A DNA stretch of 64,000 bases from Bacteroides sp. 519. Its GTDB lineage: Bacteria; Bacteroidota; Bacteroidia; Bacteroidales; Bacteroidaceae. The stretch spans positions 97,704-161,703 of the forward strand of contig NZ_QVMJ01000005.1 of assembly GCF_010500955.1 (NCBI RefSeq). The letters run 5' to 3'. Positions 45,980 to 55,647 of this stretch are shown here, in pieces; position 1 is the stretch's first letter, and each line of letters opens with the position of its first letter. Made by a program: the position numbers and the translations under genes. Below the pieces are notes generated by a model. The model ran no database searches. It saw only the letters and a list, made by a program, of their open reading frames with translations, and was not told where the DNA came from.

Positions 45980-48900
45980 AACATTTACTCCCATTACATA
46001 GGTTCTTTGTACCGGATAAGTCCATCCACCAAAACCAAAACTTGTGATGCTTCCTGATACTTCGGGATCAACGCCGTTGTAATTGGTTAATGTAAACAGG
46101 TTTTGTGCCGACAGATATACTCTTAGTTTATTGAGTCCGGGAATCTTATTGAATGTATATCCCAATTGTAGATTCTTTAACCGTAAGTACGAACCATCTT
46201 CAATATAGAAAGATGAGAAGTAGGAATAATTCTGGTTGTTATCGTTCGATGCCAAACGTGGAATATCGTTCGATGTACCTTCGCCATGCCATGCTTTATT
46301 GATTAAACCGCTTACTTTATTGGTTTTTCCTACTGCGTTGTGCAGTTCGTTCTTGTTTTGATTAACCAAGTCGTTTCCTACACTGGCATAGAGATTAGCA
46401 ATAAGATCGAAGTTCTTGTAACCGAAGTTCAGGTTAAGTCCCATCGTTGCATCGGCCCATGGCGATCCAATCTTAGTACGGTCGCTGGCGTTTAGTAACC
46501 CGTCGCCGTTTACATCCTTAAAGCGAATGTCGCCCGGAACTGCGTTTGGTTGCAAAAACTCTCCTTTGTTATTGGTATGGCTGTTTATTTCTGTTTTGTT
46601 CTGGAATATTCCATCGGCTACATATCCGTAGAAGAAACCTGGTGCTTCACCTTCTATTGTTTTGGTTTTTTCGCTGTTGCCGTACAAAGGTTCTTTATCG
46701 CCGGTCAACTCTGTCATTTCAACATTGAAGGTAGTCAGGTTGAAACTGGCTCCCCATTCAAAATCACCACAACGATCGTTATAGCCCAAGCTAATGTCGA
46801 AACCACGTGAACGCATAGAGCCTACATTTGTCCATATCTTAGCATCGCTGGGATATCCTGAGTAGTTTGGATATGCTTTTTGGAAGAGCATGTTTTTGGT
46901 TTTCTTTACGTAATACTCAACCGATCCGCTAAACTTGCCTTGCAATAAACTAAAGTCGATACCTGCATTGATGTCTTCAACAGTTTCCCAACGGATGTCT
47001 TCGTTCTTAATGGCACTTGGGTAAGTGGTGTTTTGAGGATTGCCGCCAATGGGATAGTAGTTCTGTCCCAGTTTCGACATGTAAACAGCAGCAGGCAGAT
47101 TTTGATTACCTACTTGTCCCCAACCTACACGAACCTTAAGATCGTTGATAATCTCTTTGGTACTCTGCATAAATGGTTCGGCCGAAACACGCCATGCAAA
47201 GGATGCCGATGGGAACGATGCCCATTTGTTTTTCTTCATAAACTTAGAAGATCCGTCGGCACGATAGGTAGCTGTAAGATAATACTTGTTATCGTAGTTG
47301 TACATTATTCTACCCAGATACGACATTACCGAAGTTGTTGCCAATGTACCGGTGGCTGTTGCATTGCCTGTGGCTGCATCGAGTTCCTGTAAAACATCCG
47401 AGTTATTGGGTGTTTTCTCCTTGGTTCCGGTAAAGGTATTGGTGTTCCACTCTTCTAACGTATTACCCAACATGGCGGTAAAGTTGTGTTTATCTTTCAG
47501 TGAGAAGATGTAGGTTAACGTGTTTTGTACACTCCAGTTGCGATACATGGGCTGCTCGCGTGTTACCTTGTTATTGGTTTGAAACTCGTGTGCAGCATCA
47601 ATCACAAAGTCGGGCGCAAACTTTTTATACAGGCGAGAATCCAGTTCGAAAGCTCCCTGCGAACGGAATACAAGATTCTTGATCGGGGTTATCTGGATGT
47701 ACGCACTTGTTGATAGCGCATAGCTTTTGTAGTCCTCGTTCCAGCGGTGTACCGTTGCTACGGGGTTCCATACATACGACGGCGAACGAGAGTATACACT
47801 GTACTCGTTTTCTTCGCCTGTAAGGTCTTCGGCTGCTTTATAAATAGGTGTGATAGGATCAACACGGTCAAAATCGGCCCAGTTGGTGGGGTTACCCCAG
47901 TTTTCGTAACGTGGGTTAAGCATATAACCTACCGAAATGTATTTGTTGAAAACATAATCGTTAGTAAAGCGTGCTGTAAACCTCTTGTAATCTCCCTTCT
48001 TATAGAAAGAGTCTTGTTCGTAATAATTCAGACTGAAAGAGTACTTGCTCTTATCTGTTCCTCCCTGTACACCGAAGCTCATATTCATTTGCGGCGAGTA
48101 CTTGCGGATACCTGCTCCCCACCAATCGGTAGTTTTACCGGCGTAATCGGCAGGGTTATCAAATTCTTTGGGATAGCCTGCATTCAGGGCAGCAGTATTT
48201 AGTATTTCGGCATATTCCTGTGCATCGGCCATGTTATAGGGATTCTTCATTTCCTGAAATCCATAACTCAGGTCGAGGCTGAATGTTGGTTTGCCTTCCT
48301 TGCCTTTGCGGGTACTAACCATAATTACCCCATTCGATGCACGGCTACCGTAAATAGCACTTGCCGATGCGTCTTTAAGTACTTCCATACTTTCAATCTC
48401 ATTGGGGTTAAGAAAGTTGATACCTCCGCTAATGGGTACACCGTCTACTACATACAAAGGATCGGTAGAAAGAGACACTGTAGAGAATCCGCGGATAAGC
48501 ACTTTGGGCTGTCCGCCGGGATTACCGGCACTAATAATCTGAACTCCCGCTGCTTTTCCTTGCAAACTTTGGTTGGCGTTTCCTACACTCATAGACTTTA
48601 GTTCGCTTCCTTTTACGGATGCTATGGAACTGGTAAGGTCGCTTTTCTTCACCACACCAAAACCTACAACCACTACTTCGTCGAGCATCTCGGTATCGTC
48701 GTGTAGGGTTACATTGATGGTTCTTTGTTGTCCTACACGTTGGGTTACAGTTTTATAAGCAATGTACGAGAATGTTATTTCGGATGCTTCGCCGGCAACA
48801 GTAATGGTGTATTGTCCGTTGATATCGGTTATTACTCCATTCTGTGTGCCTTTCTCAAGTATGTTTACGCCGATTAATGGTTCGTTCAAACCATCGGTAA

Positions 48901-48982
48901 CAGTACCTTGTATTTTTATTTGTGCTGTTGCTGCCAATAAAGGTAGCAACAAGAGTGTTATGGTTAAAATAATGCTTTTCAT
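45971..48982 (-). CDS. SusC/RagA family TonB-dependent outer-membrane transporter
   Basis: A 1003-residue outer-membrane importer for oligosaccharides. I start it at ATG 48982 (MKSIILTITLLLLPLLAATA), a clean signal peptide; upstream codons to 49030 overlap the tail of the SusE-like gene. After the signal come a CarboxypepD_reg-like domain (IKIQGTVTDGLNEPLIGVNI), a TonB box region, the plug with YVVDGVPISGGINFLNPNEI and ASAIYGSRASNGVIMVSTRK, and the long barrel to the terminal aromatic residue (VMGVNVSF). Length is typical. It partners with SusD downstream and needs the ExbB/ExbD/TonB system. Confidence 0.95.
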   Translation of the reverse strand: MKSIILTITLLLLPLLAATAQIKIQGTVTDGLNEPLIGVNILEKGTQNGVITDINGQYTITVAGEASEITFSYIAYKTVTQRVGQQRTINVTLHDDTEMLDEVVVVGFGVVKKSDLTSSIASVKGSELKSMSVGNANQSLQGKAAGVQIISAGNPGGQPKVLIRGFSTVSLSTDPLYVVDGVPISGGINFLNPNEIESMEVLKDASASAIYGSRASNGVIMVSTRKGKEGKPTFSLDLSYGFQEMKNPYNMADAQEYAEILNTAALNAGYPKEFDNPADYAGKTTDWWGAGIRKYSPQMNMSFGVQGGTDKSKYSFSLNYYEQDSFYKKGDYKRFTARFTNDYVFNKYISVGYMLNPRYENWGNPTNWADFDRVDPITPIYKAAEDLTGEENEYSVYSRSPSYVWNPVATVHRWNEDYKSYALSTSAYIQITPIKNLVFRSQGAFELDSRLYKKFAPDFVIDAAHEFQTNNKVTREQPMYRNWSVQNTLTYIFSLKDKHNFTAMLGNTLEEWNTNTFTGTKEKTPNNSDVLQELDAATGNATATGTLATTSVMSYLGRIMYNYDNKYYLTATYRADGSSKFMKKNKWASFPSASFAWRVSAEPFMQSTKEIINDLKVRVGWGQVGNQNLPAAVYMSKLGQNYYPIGGNPQNTTYPSAIKNEDIRWETVEDINAGIDFSLLQGKFSGSVEYYVKKTKNMLFQKAYPNYSGYPSDAKIWTNVGSMRSRGFDISLGYNDRCGDFEWGASFNLTTFNVEMTELTGDKEPLYGNSEKTKTIEGEAPGFFYGYVADGIFQNKTEINSHTNNKGEFLQPNAVPGDIRFKDVNGDGLLNASDRTKIGSPWADATMGLNLNFGYKNFDLIANLYASVGNDLVNQNKNELHNAVGKTNKVSGLINKAWHGEGTSNDIPRLASNDNNQNYSYFSSFYIEDGSYLRLKNLQLGYTFNKIPGLNKLRVYLSAQNLFTLTNYNGVDPEVSGSITSFGFGGWTYPVQRTYVMGVNVSF

Positions 48983-49011
48983 GTTAATTCTTTTGTTTAG
49001 TGAGTTATTCA

Positions 49012-50348
49012 TTACTCCTTGATGAGCCATGCCCGTTCAAGTTCGGTATCCATAACAAAACGGTATGTGCCTTCGGCTCCTGTATAGGTATGGTTTCCAC
49101 CACCAAGGAATCCTATTTTTCCGTTTCAAGTCTCCACCAAGGGTTAGTCCATCCCGGTGCACTGATGGTCATAGAAAGATCTGTTCCATTAAGCGGCATG
49201 GATGCACGGTATAACTGGTAAGGATTTTCCGGATTAGCCGAAACAAGGAAGTCGGTATTTGCCGAATCCCAACCGGCACCCACAAAGCCACTACCACATA
49301 TTGTAATATTACCCGGAGTATGAATCACCGACTCGGGAGTATATGGGGTTGCTGTATAGGTAAGGGCAGCAGGATCAACAGTTATCAGGTAGTATCCTTT
49401 GGTTGGTAGTACTACGGCTGGTGCTGTATCGCTGTTTTCGAGTTTACCATCGGCAATGGCTCCGAAGCAATGAGGTTCAAAAGAAGCCTCCTGTCCAAGG
49501 AAATAAATTTCTTTGTTATCGCTATCGGCATAATATTTAAAGGTAAATACGCCATCGGCTAGCGTGTGGAAGTACATGGGTACTCCAAAGACATCGGCAG
49601 TTAGATCGGTATCTTTCGATACATCGGCCAGGAACATTTCGGTAAGTCCTTCAGATACACTGAACTTGATAGTGGTTTTCCCCCTGTTAGGTTCTACGAA
49701 GTTATCAACTGTTGTAACTGCGATATCATACGATTTAAGTTCTGCCGGAACAGGATACGTCTTGGCAAAGCTGTATGTGTTACCACCTCCAACTTTAATC
49801 TTTTCGTTGATACCCAGTTCTTTGTTGTACACCAGTACCGAGTCTATACCTGTAACATCGGTTACGTTGAATGCTACATTAACCTTCATATCGTCGGCCA
49901 TAAATATAACACTACCGTTAATTGGCTTGATGTTGCTTAGTGCCGGGGCATTAAAGTCACCATCCAGTTTAAGGTTGAGTTCTTTCGATACGCTGTTTTC
50001 CGATACATCTGTCAATGTAAGGTTCACTTTGTATGTTTCGGTTTCTTTTGTATCGGCGGGAGCAAGAAACTGATATTCCAACTTGTATTCAGTTAGTAAT
50101 TCATCTGTTGGAAACAGAATTTCTTTATCCAGATAGAGCTCGGGGATGTATATCCTCAGACTCTTTAGTCCCAAATCATCTTTCAGATTGGCTTTAATCG
50201 TAAACTTCCGATTGGGTACGGAGTACAGTTCGTTTCTTTCTACTGTGATTTCGGGCATATCCGAAGCGGGATAGGATGTGTCGTTGTCATTACAACCTAT
50301 CAGTAGAAAAAGCATGATGGATAGGAATAATAAATAACTTTGTCTCAT
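49012..50348 (-). CDS. SusE/SusF-like surface glycan-binding lipoprotein, with a 3' frameshift
   Basis: A lipoprotein (signal MRQSYLLFLSIMLFLLIGCN, Cys 19) with Ig-like and glycan-binding beta domains, placed before susC. The uninterrupted frame stops at 49113 after 411 residues (WTNPWWRLETEK). Just there is an A5 run (49118-49122). One base of shift (-1, or one more A) opens a frame reading IGFLGGGNHTYTGAEGTYRF, then VMDTELERAWLIKE, which ends at TAA 49012 and matches the expected C-terminal strand of such proteins. So the intact gene runs to 49012, 29 bases before susC. The break could be a true mutation, slippage during expression or a homopolymer read error. Confidence 0.82.
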
Positions 50349-50406
50349 GGTCTTTTTTTAGATTATTGGTAAACTATTAATTGGGTTGTTTAAAAATTAG
50401 GGTCTA

Positions 50407-50588
50407 AGGCCAACGGCCTTTGTTCAATAGCGTAGGGCAAAGCCCTACGTATTGTTGTGCGCGTTTCACCGACCCCAACGGGGTCAACTTTATATCAGTT
50501 GAGTTGACCCCTTTTGGGGTCATAATGCACAATGAATCCCTTGCGTAGGGCTTTGCCCTACGCTATTGCATTGAGGCCGTTGGCCTCC
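50407..50588. repeat. nested inverted-repeat element of about 180 bases
   Basis: Outer arms AGGCCAACGGCCT and GAGGCCGTTGGCCTCC enclose GCGTAGGGCAAAGCCCTACG and its partner GCGTAGGGCTTTGCCCTACG. Inside lie GACCCCAACGGGGTCAACT and GTTGACCCCTTTTGGGGTC. Each half also folds on itself. The element separates the DUF5107 gene from the SusE-like gene and is GC-rich against its surroundings. Confidence 0.85.
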
Positions 50589-50613
50589 AGAAACTCTCGG
50601 ATGAGAGTAATTG

Positions 50614-53600
50614 TTATTTCCTGAAAACTTGCTTGTTTACATCAAGCTCTTTTACCTTAGAATAATACATTTCCGAAGCCTCTACTTCGCCCAGTCCGCT
50701 ATATCCCAATGCCATAACATAATAGCAATGTATTTTGTTGCGGATGTTTAAATCGTCTTCCCAAATGGCCAGATCGGGAAGAGATACTGCAAAGTAATCA
50801 ATACGACAGTTGTCGAAGAGGTGTTTCTTGCCGTGGTCTATCAGTTTGTTGTAACGGCTATGTGCTTTATTTGTGTCTCCAAGGGCTTCCCAAGCTAAGC
50901 CCTGATAGAATATTTTATCCGGTTGCTGATCGTTATAATAGAATGCCTGTTGAGGCTCCGATGTTCCTACAGTAGCTTTTTGGAAGTAGAAGATTGCCTT
51001 TTCTTCATCACCCAAACCGCGGTAAGCTACTCCTTTGTAATAATTAACATCGTTTTCTTCGGCATTTGCCAATTTACCTTCGCCCAAATTATGTGGGTAC
51101 GCATCTGTTTCGTGGAGAAGGAGTAAAGCTTCCCCGTATTGTTTATCCTGAATGGCTTGCTTGGCCAGCTCTAACCGGCATATAGTATATTGCCCTGTAA
51201 TCTTTCCTTCGCCGCCTTCCCAGGGGTGGAACTTACATGAGGCAATCAGTTCTTTAGCTTCCGTATATCTGCCTAGCTGATTGTAAAGGGTGATGCGTTC
51301 AATGCAAAGATCATCGCGTTCTTCAACCAGTGCTGCATGTTTCTCTAATACAGCGAGGCGTTGGGCAGGGGCATCTCCCATTTTCTTGTATAACTGGTCT
51401 AACTCCATTAACAAACGAGAGTCGGTTGTATCCAAGGCGAATGCTTTTTCCAACAGTTCACGGGCTTCCTGTTTCTTGTTGTATTTATTGTAATAGGCTA
51501 ACGCCAGATTACGTAGTACGGTGGGGAACGTTTCGTTTAGCCACATAGATTGTTCCCAACAATTGCGGGCTTCGTCGTACTGACGGGAAGCATACCAGAA
51601 GTTACCCAGATAGTAAGGAGCAAATGAGTCTGAAGGATTTAGCTTCATGGCATCTTGTAGGATATTCACATCCTCTATACGGTTGGGGAAACATCTGTCG
51701 GGATTCATCTTCGATGCTTTGCTATAATATTCCTTCGCCTTTGCCGTATCGCCCGATTGTGATGCGAAGTATCCCAGTGTGTAATAAACCATGGGGTAAA
51801 CATTATCTGCATCGGTAATACAACAGGATAGTAATTGGATGGCTTCTTCAAACAATCCGGCTCCTGCAAAGTCGAGCGCATACTCGGTGTACGGATGAAC
51901 AGCGCCACGCATAATGGTTTTCAGTTCATCCAGATCGGCCGGGTTATTGGTTAACAGGTACTTTTCGAACCGGCAACCCATGTTGAACTTATCTATCTTT
52001 AGTGATTCTTCAATTAAGGTCAGGGCTGCTTCTTTGCGACCCAGCTTTCTTAAAATAGATGCTTTCAGCTGACGGCCTTTGTGGTTGTGCCAGTTTCGTA
52101 TCAGGCTGCGGTCTATTCTGTCCAAAGCATCTTCCCATAATCCTTTGCTTGCATCAATTCTTGCCAGCGCATAGTAAGCAGAGTCTTGCCATGCTGCATT
52201 CCAAGTGGCTTTGAAGAAGGCTTTATAGGCCTCGTCTTTTTTGCCTTGCATATCTAAACACCAGCCCAGGTTGTAATGGGGTTCGCCATCGTAAGGGTTA
52301 GGACTGCGTTCTATTTGTGTTTCTATGGCTCTTTGCAGAAAAGGCTCTGCTTTAACAAACTGCCCTTTGCGCATCAGCAACAATCCTATTGCATTGTTAC
52401 AACGGATATCTCCGGGTTCACGGCTCAATGCTTCCATATAGTAATCCATTGGATTATAGGTAGCATGCCGATACTGTTCCAGATGAAGCCCTGTTAGGTA
52501 CAGTTGCTCTATGGATGGTATATCCTTAGGATCTTTTGCTGCTTTCGCAGGATCGGGAGTTGGTTTAATCTCCGGTTTATCGGCTTTATAAGTCAGCAGT
52601 TCTTTGCCTTCGGCGGTATAAAGCTCAAAGATCAGGTCTTCGGGCAAGATATTGCCTACTGTTATTTCTTTTATATATGTTTCGGCTGGAGATGTGTTGG
52701 TATAGTCATCTACCAGAATCTTTCCTGTTGCATTCTTCAAAATAACCCGAAGGTTCTTAAATGCTGAGGTGGTATACAGTATAATAGTTGCTTTGTCTCC
52801 TTTTACATCAATGTTAACAATGGCATCTTTGTTGGCATTCTTAACATAACCTACTTCGGCATAAGGCATAAAGTATTGTACCCACGATTTCTCTTCGTTG
52901 GGTTGTAGCCATGTAAAATCAGGCTGATTATCGGTATATACACCAGTCATCAGTTCTATGTATGGGCCGTCTTCGTCTGTAAGGTTTCTGTCCCATGCAA
53001 TACCAAAGTCGCCATTGCCCCATGTCCATTGTTTTTTACCGGGCGACACATGATGATTGGCTACGTGCAGCAATCCGGCTTTCACATCTTCTTCGTATCC
53101 GCCAACAAAGTCGAACTTAGACTGTATGGCCATATACGAAGTAGGTACAGGGATATTCTTGTATTTGGAAATATCCACTCCTGCCGAATAATCCTGTTTG
53201 TAATATTCTCCGGTTGCTATCGGGAAATTGGATACTGCCCGCTTACCATGATCGAATACAGCATGTACATCGGGTGGGAATACCGAGTGATATCCATCGT
53301 TAACCACTACAGCCGGATTGGCCCACCACAGGAAAGTCTGCGGAAAGGAGGTACGGTTGTACACCTTTACTTTGATTTCGATATAAGATTTCCCCGGATG
53401 AAGCGTAAAGCCCTGCATTCCTTTGGTGCGGAACATGCGTTCTACTTCGTTACACCAAACGGTGATACTTCCGTCGGCATTTTCTTCAATGAAGTAATCG
53501 GTTGGCAGAAAAGTGCTTGGGCGGTGGTGCTGTGGCCAGTTGAATTCAATTCCACCGGAAATCCAAGGACCGGTTAGTCCTACCAAAGCCGGCTTTATTA

Positions 53601-53937
53601 CCTGATTGTAATAAACAAAATGGCGTTGCTTTACTTTATCATAAGCCATGTGAATGCGTCCACCCAGTTCGGGCAATATCATGACTTTGATATATTCGTT
53701 CTCAATAAATAACGCCTTGTATTGTTTATCTTTCTTCTCGTCGGATACTTTCTCAACTACCGGATAGGGGTATACAACTCCCGAGCTACCTTGATAAACA
53801 CGCTTTTCAAGGAATATCGGATTCTTTTCTTCTTCTCCTATTTCGTATGTAGGCAGCATGATGTTTTCTTCCCATGCTTTCACTACATTCTTTTCGTTTA
53901 CTGTAGATTGAATCAGATAACTGGTTATCTTTTCCAT
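50614..53937 (-). CDS. DUF5107 domain protein with TPR repeats
   Basis: The 1107-residue protein starts with a DUF5107 domain (about 40-380; YPYPVVEKVSDEKKDKQYKA, LPELGGRIHMAYDKVKQRHF, GPWISGGIEFNWPQHHRPST), which has a galactose-mutarotase-like beta-sandwich pattern. A linker and about fifteen TPR-like helical pairs follow (NPYDGEPHYNLGWCLDMQGK, AYYALARIDASKGLWEDALD and others). No signal peptide is seen, so it is probably cytosolic. Such proteins often lie in polysaccharide utilization loci; carbohydrate binding or epimerisation is likely but not proven. It stands between the sugar porter and the SusE-like gene, flanked by inverted repeats on both sides. Confidence 0.85.
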   Translation of the reverse strand: MEKITSYLIQSTVNEKNVVKAWEENIMLPTYEIGEEEKNPIFLEKRVYQGSSGVVYPYPVVEKVSDEKKDKQYKALFIENEYIKVMILPELGGRIHMAYDKVKQRHFVYYNQVIKPALVGLTGPWISGGIEFNWPQHHRPSTFLPTDYFIEENADGSITVWCNEVERMFRTKGMQGFTLHPGKSYIEIKVKVYNRTSFPQTFLWWANPAVVVNDGYHSVFPPDVHAVFDHGKRAVSNFPIATGEYYKQDYSAGVDISKYKNIPVPTSYMAIQSKFDFVGGYEEDVKAGLLHVANHHVSPGKKQWTWGNGDFGIAWDRNLTDEDGPYIELMTGVYTDNQPDFTWLQPNEEKSWVQYFMPYAEVGYVKNANKDAIVNIDVKGDKATIILYTTSAFKNLRVILKNATGKILVDDYTNTSPAETYIKEITVGNILPEDLIFELYTAEGKELLTYKADKPEIKPTPDPAKAAKDPKDIPSIEQLYLTGLHLEQYRHATYNPMDYYMEALSREPGDIRCNNAIGLLLMRKGQFVKAEPFLQRAIETQIERSPNPYDGEPHYNLGWCLDMQGKKDEAYKAFFKATWNAAWQDSAYYALARIDASKGLWEDALDRIDRSLIRNWHNHKGRQLKASILRKLGRKEAALTLIEESLKIDKFNMGCRFEKYLLTNNPADLDELKTIMRGAVHPYTEYALDFAGAGLFEEAIQLLSCCITDADNVYPMVYYTLGYFASQSGDTAKAKEYYSKASKMNPDRCFPNRIEDVNILQDAMKLNPSDSFAPYYLGNFWYASRQYDEARNCWEQSMWLNETFPTVLRNLALAYYNKYNKKQEARELLEKAFALDTTDSRLLMELDQLYKKMGDAPAQRLAVLEKHAALVEERDDLCIERITLYNQLGRYTEAKELIASCKFHPWEGGEGKITGQYTICRLELAKQAIQDKQYGEALLLLHETDAYPHNLGEGKLANAEENDVNYYKGVAYRGLGDEEKAIFYFQKATVGTSEPQQAFYYNDQQPDKIFYQGLAWEALGDTNKAHSRYNKLIDHGKKHLFDNCRIDYFAVSLPDLAIWEDDLNIRNKIHCYYVMALGYSGLGEVEASEMYYSKVKELDVNKQVFRK

Positions 53938-53961
53938 TGATTTAAGTTTTAATTAGTACTG

Positions 53962-54055
53962 AAGTGAGGTAAAGTGAGGTAGAGGAGGTAAAGTAGTTCC
54001 ATGCGGCATCGAAACTTTATCTCCTATACCTCACTCTACCTCACTTTACCTCCTT
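53962..54055. repeat. long inverted repeat (GAGGTAAAG words) with CCATGCGGCATCG core
   Basis: The left arm (GTGAGGTAAAGTGAGGTAGA, GGAGGTAAAG) mirrors the right arm (CTTTATCTCC, CTCACTCTACCTCACTTTAC, CTCC). The core CCATGCGGCATCG is at 53999-54011. It lies immediately downstream of the sugar-porter stop at 54060. Confidence 0.92.
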
Positions 54056-54059
54056 TGAA

Positions 54060-55442
54060 TTATTTTGTGAGCTCATTTTCTATTTCTTCCAACGTCTTGC
54101 CTTTTGTTTCGGGCAATTGCGAACGTATAAACAGGAAGCCGGCTACGCAGATACCACCGTAAATCCAGAAAGTTCCGGAAGCTCCCAGCGTTTCGTTCAT
54201 TATAGGGAACGTGTAGGTAAGTACAAAGCTGGCTACCCACAGGAAAAAGGTTGCCACAGCCATTGCGGCACCACGTATGCGGGTGGGAAATATTTCGGAA
54301 AGTACTACCCATACAATAGGTGCCAACGACATTGCATAGCAGGCAATAGCAAGAACTACCAGAAGCAACATGGGCAAACCAGTAATACCGAAATAATAAC
54401 AAGAACCCAGAATAATGTAAATAATAGCTAATCCGGCCGAACCTACAAACATCAACGCACGGCGCCCCCAACGGTCTACTGTGTAGATAGCAACAAAGGT
54501 GAAGATTACATTGGTAACTCCGGTTACAACGATATTCATTAACACATCGGATACAGCGTAACCTGCTGCCGAGAATATTTCGTGTGCATAGTTAAAGATT
54601 ACATTAATACCACACCATTGTTGGAAGATGGCCAGTACAATACCTATAATCAACACTTTGCGAACATTCGGCTGGAACAATGCTTTCCAATCTGTCTTCT
54701 CCTGATTGCCTGCGGTCTTTTCTATTTCAAGCATTTCGGCGTCGGCATACTTCTCACCTCCAATCTTGGCAAATACGTTGTGTGCAGCACTCTTCTTCTG
54801 GTTTACAACCAGCCAGCGCGGACTTTCGGGAATAATAAAAGCTAATACAAAGAAGATAAGAGCAGGAACCAGTTCGGCCCAGAACATCCAACGCCAAGCC
54901 CATTCTACTCCATCGGGCGAAAGTACATTTTTATCGGGCATATAGTAATCGCCTATTTGCCAGTTAACAATCTGCGCTGCCAGAATCCCCAATACAATGG
55001 TTAACTGGTTGAGTGACACAAACCTGCCTCTTACCGAAGCGGGCGAAACTTCTGCTATATATATAGGTGAGATATTGGATGCAATACCAATTCCAAAGCC
55101 TCCAAGTATGCGGTAAATAATAAACCATGTAAAGTTGTCTACGGCTCCGGTTCCGTAAGCCGATATGGAAAACAGTGCGGCAGCAATAATCAGCATCTTC
55201 TTTCGGCCGTACTTATCACTCCAAAGTCCAGCCAGTAAAGCACCAACCAAGCACCCTATCAGGGCACTACTCATGGCCCAACCACGCATAGCAGCCGACC
55301 CGTCGAGCCCAAAGAAAGGTTCGTAGAATATTTTGGCTCCGCCGATAACTACCCAGTCGTAACCGAATAGTAATCCGCCCATGGCCGATACAAAAGTGAT
55401 AAGTAATAGATAGGTTTTTTTGTGTTTATACATGGTTTTCAT
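54060..55442 (-). CDS. MFS sugar porter (sugar:proton symporter, XylE-like)
   Basis: A 460-residue inner-membrane importer with twelve membrane segments. Sugar-porter marks are GGLLFGYDWVVIGGAKIFYE (22-41), WSDKYGRKKMLI, RILGGFGIGIASNISPIYIA, the PESPRWLV block after segment six, QQWCGINVIFNYAHEIF, DRWGRRALMF and the final PETKGKTLEEIE. It should take up the sugar released by the locus enzymes; pentose or hexose cannot be told. It diverges from the AraC gene, with a TACTTTTG box 21-28 bases upstream of its start. Confidence 0.94.
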   Translation of the reverse strand: MKTMYKHKKTYLLLITFVSAMGGLLFGYDWVVIGGAKIFYEPFFGLDGSAAMRGWAMSSALIGCLVGALLAGLWSDKYGRKKMLIIAAALFSISAYGTGAVDNFTWFIIYRILGGFGIGIASNISPIYIAEVSPASVRGRFVSLNQLTIVLGILAAQIVNWQIGDYYMPDKNVLSPDGVEWAWRWMFWAELVPALIFFVLAFIIPESPRWLVVNQKKSAAHNVFAKIGGEKYADAEMLEIEKTAGNQEKTDWKALFQPNVRKVLIIGIVLAIFQQWCGINVIFNYAHEIFSAAGYAVSDVLMNIVVTGVTNVIFTFVAIYTVDRWGRRALMFVGSAGLAIIYIILGSCYYFGITGLPMLLLVVLAIACYAMSLAPIVWVVLSEIFPTRIRGAAMAVATFFLWVASFVLTYTFPIMNETLGASGTFWIYGGICVAGFLFIRSQLPETKGKTLEEIENELTK

Positions 55443-55462
55443 AAATTAAGATGATTACAGGA

Positions 55463-55534
55463 CAAAAGTAGTGCATCGCCGCATAACAAAAATGTAAGAT
55501 TGTATGCAAAACATGTAAAAAAGGACTATTTTTG
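55463..55534. promoter_or_regulatory. divergent promoters for the sugar porter (-) and AraC regulator (+)
   Basis: TACTTTTG on the minus strand (55470-55463) and TATTTTTG on the plus strand (55527-55534) both match the -7 element and face apart. Their -33 elements are weak, as expected where an activator is needed. The plus transcript would start near 55540, at the first base of the inverted repeat 55537-55634. Confidence 0.5.
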
Positions 55535-55536
55535 CA

Positions 55537-55634
55537 GTGAGGTAAAGGAGGTAAAGTTAGGTAAAGGAGGTAAAGTTACCATGCGGCATCGTTACTTTAC
55601 CTCCTTTACCTAACTTTACCTCCTTTACCTCACT
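55537..55634. repeat. long inverted repeat (GGTAAAGGAGGTAAAG words) with CCATGCGGCATCG core
   Basis: The left arm (GTGAGGTAAAGGAGGTAAAG, TTAGGTAAAG, GAGGTAAAGTTA) and right arm (TTACTTTACCTCCTTTACC, TAACTTTACCTCCTTTACC, TCAC) are nearly perfect complements around CCATGCGGCATCG (55579-55591). It occupies the 5' leader of the AraC gene, ending 13 bases before the ATG. Confidence 0.94.
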
Positions 55635-55647
55635 CAACTACTCAAAC

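Noticed and set aside
48983..49030. Longer SusC start at 49030
   Set aside because: It overlaps the frameshifted end of the SusE-like gene and precedes a complete signal peptide that begins at 48982.
54073..54471. A 132-codon minus-strand frame inside the sugar porter gene
   Set aside because: It is an alternative frame of a well-conserved transporter, with aromatic- and Cys-rich composition typical of shadow frames.
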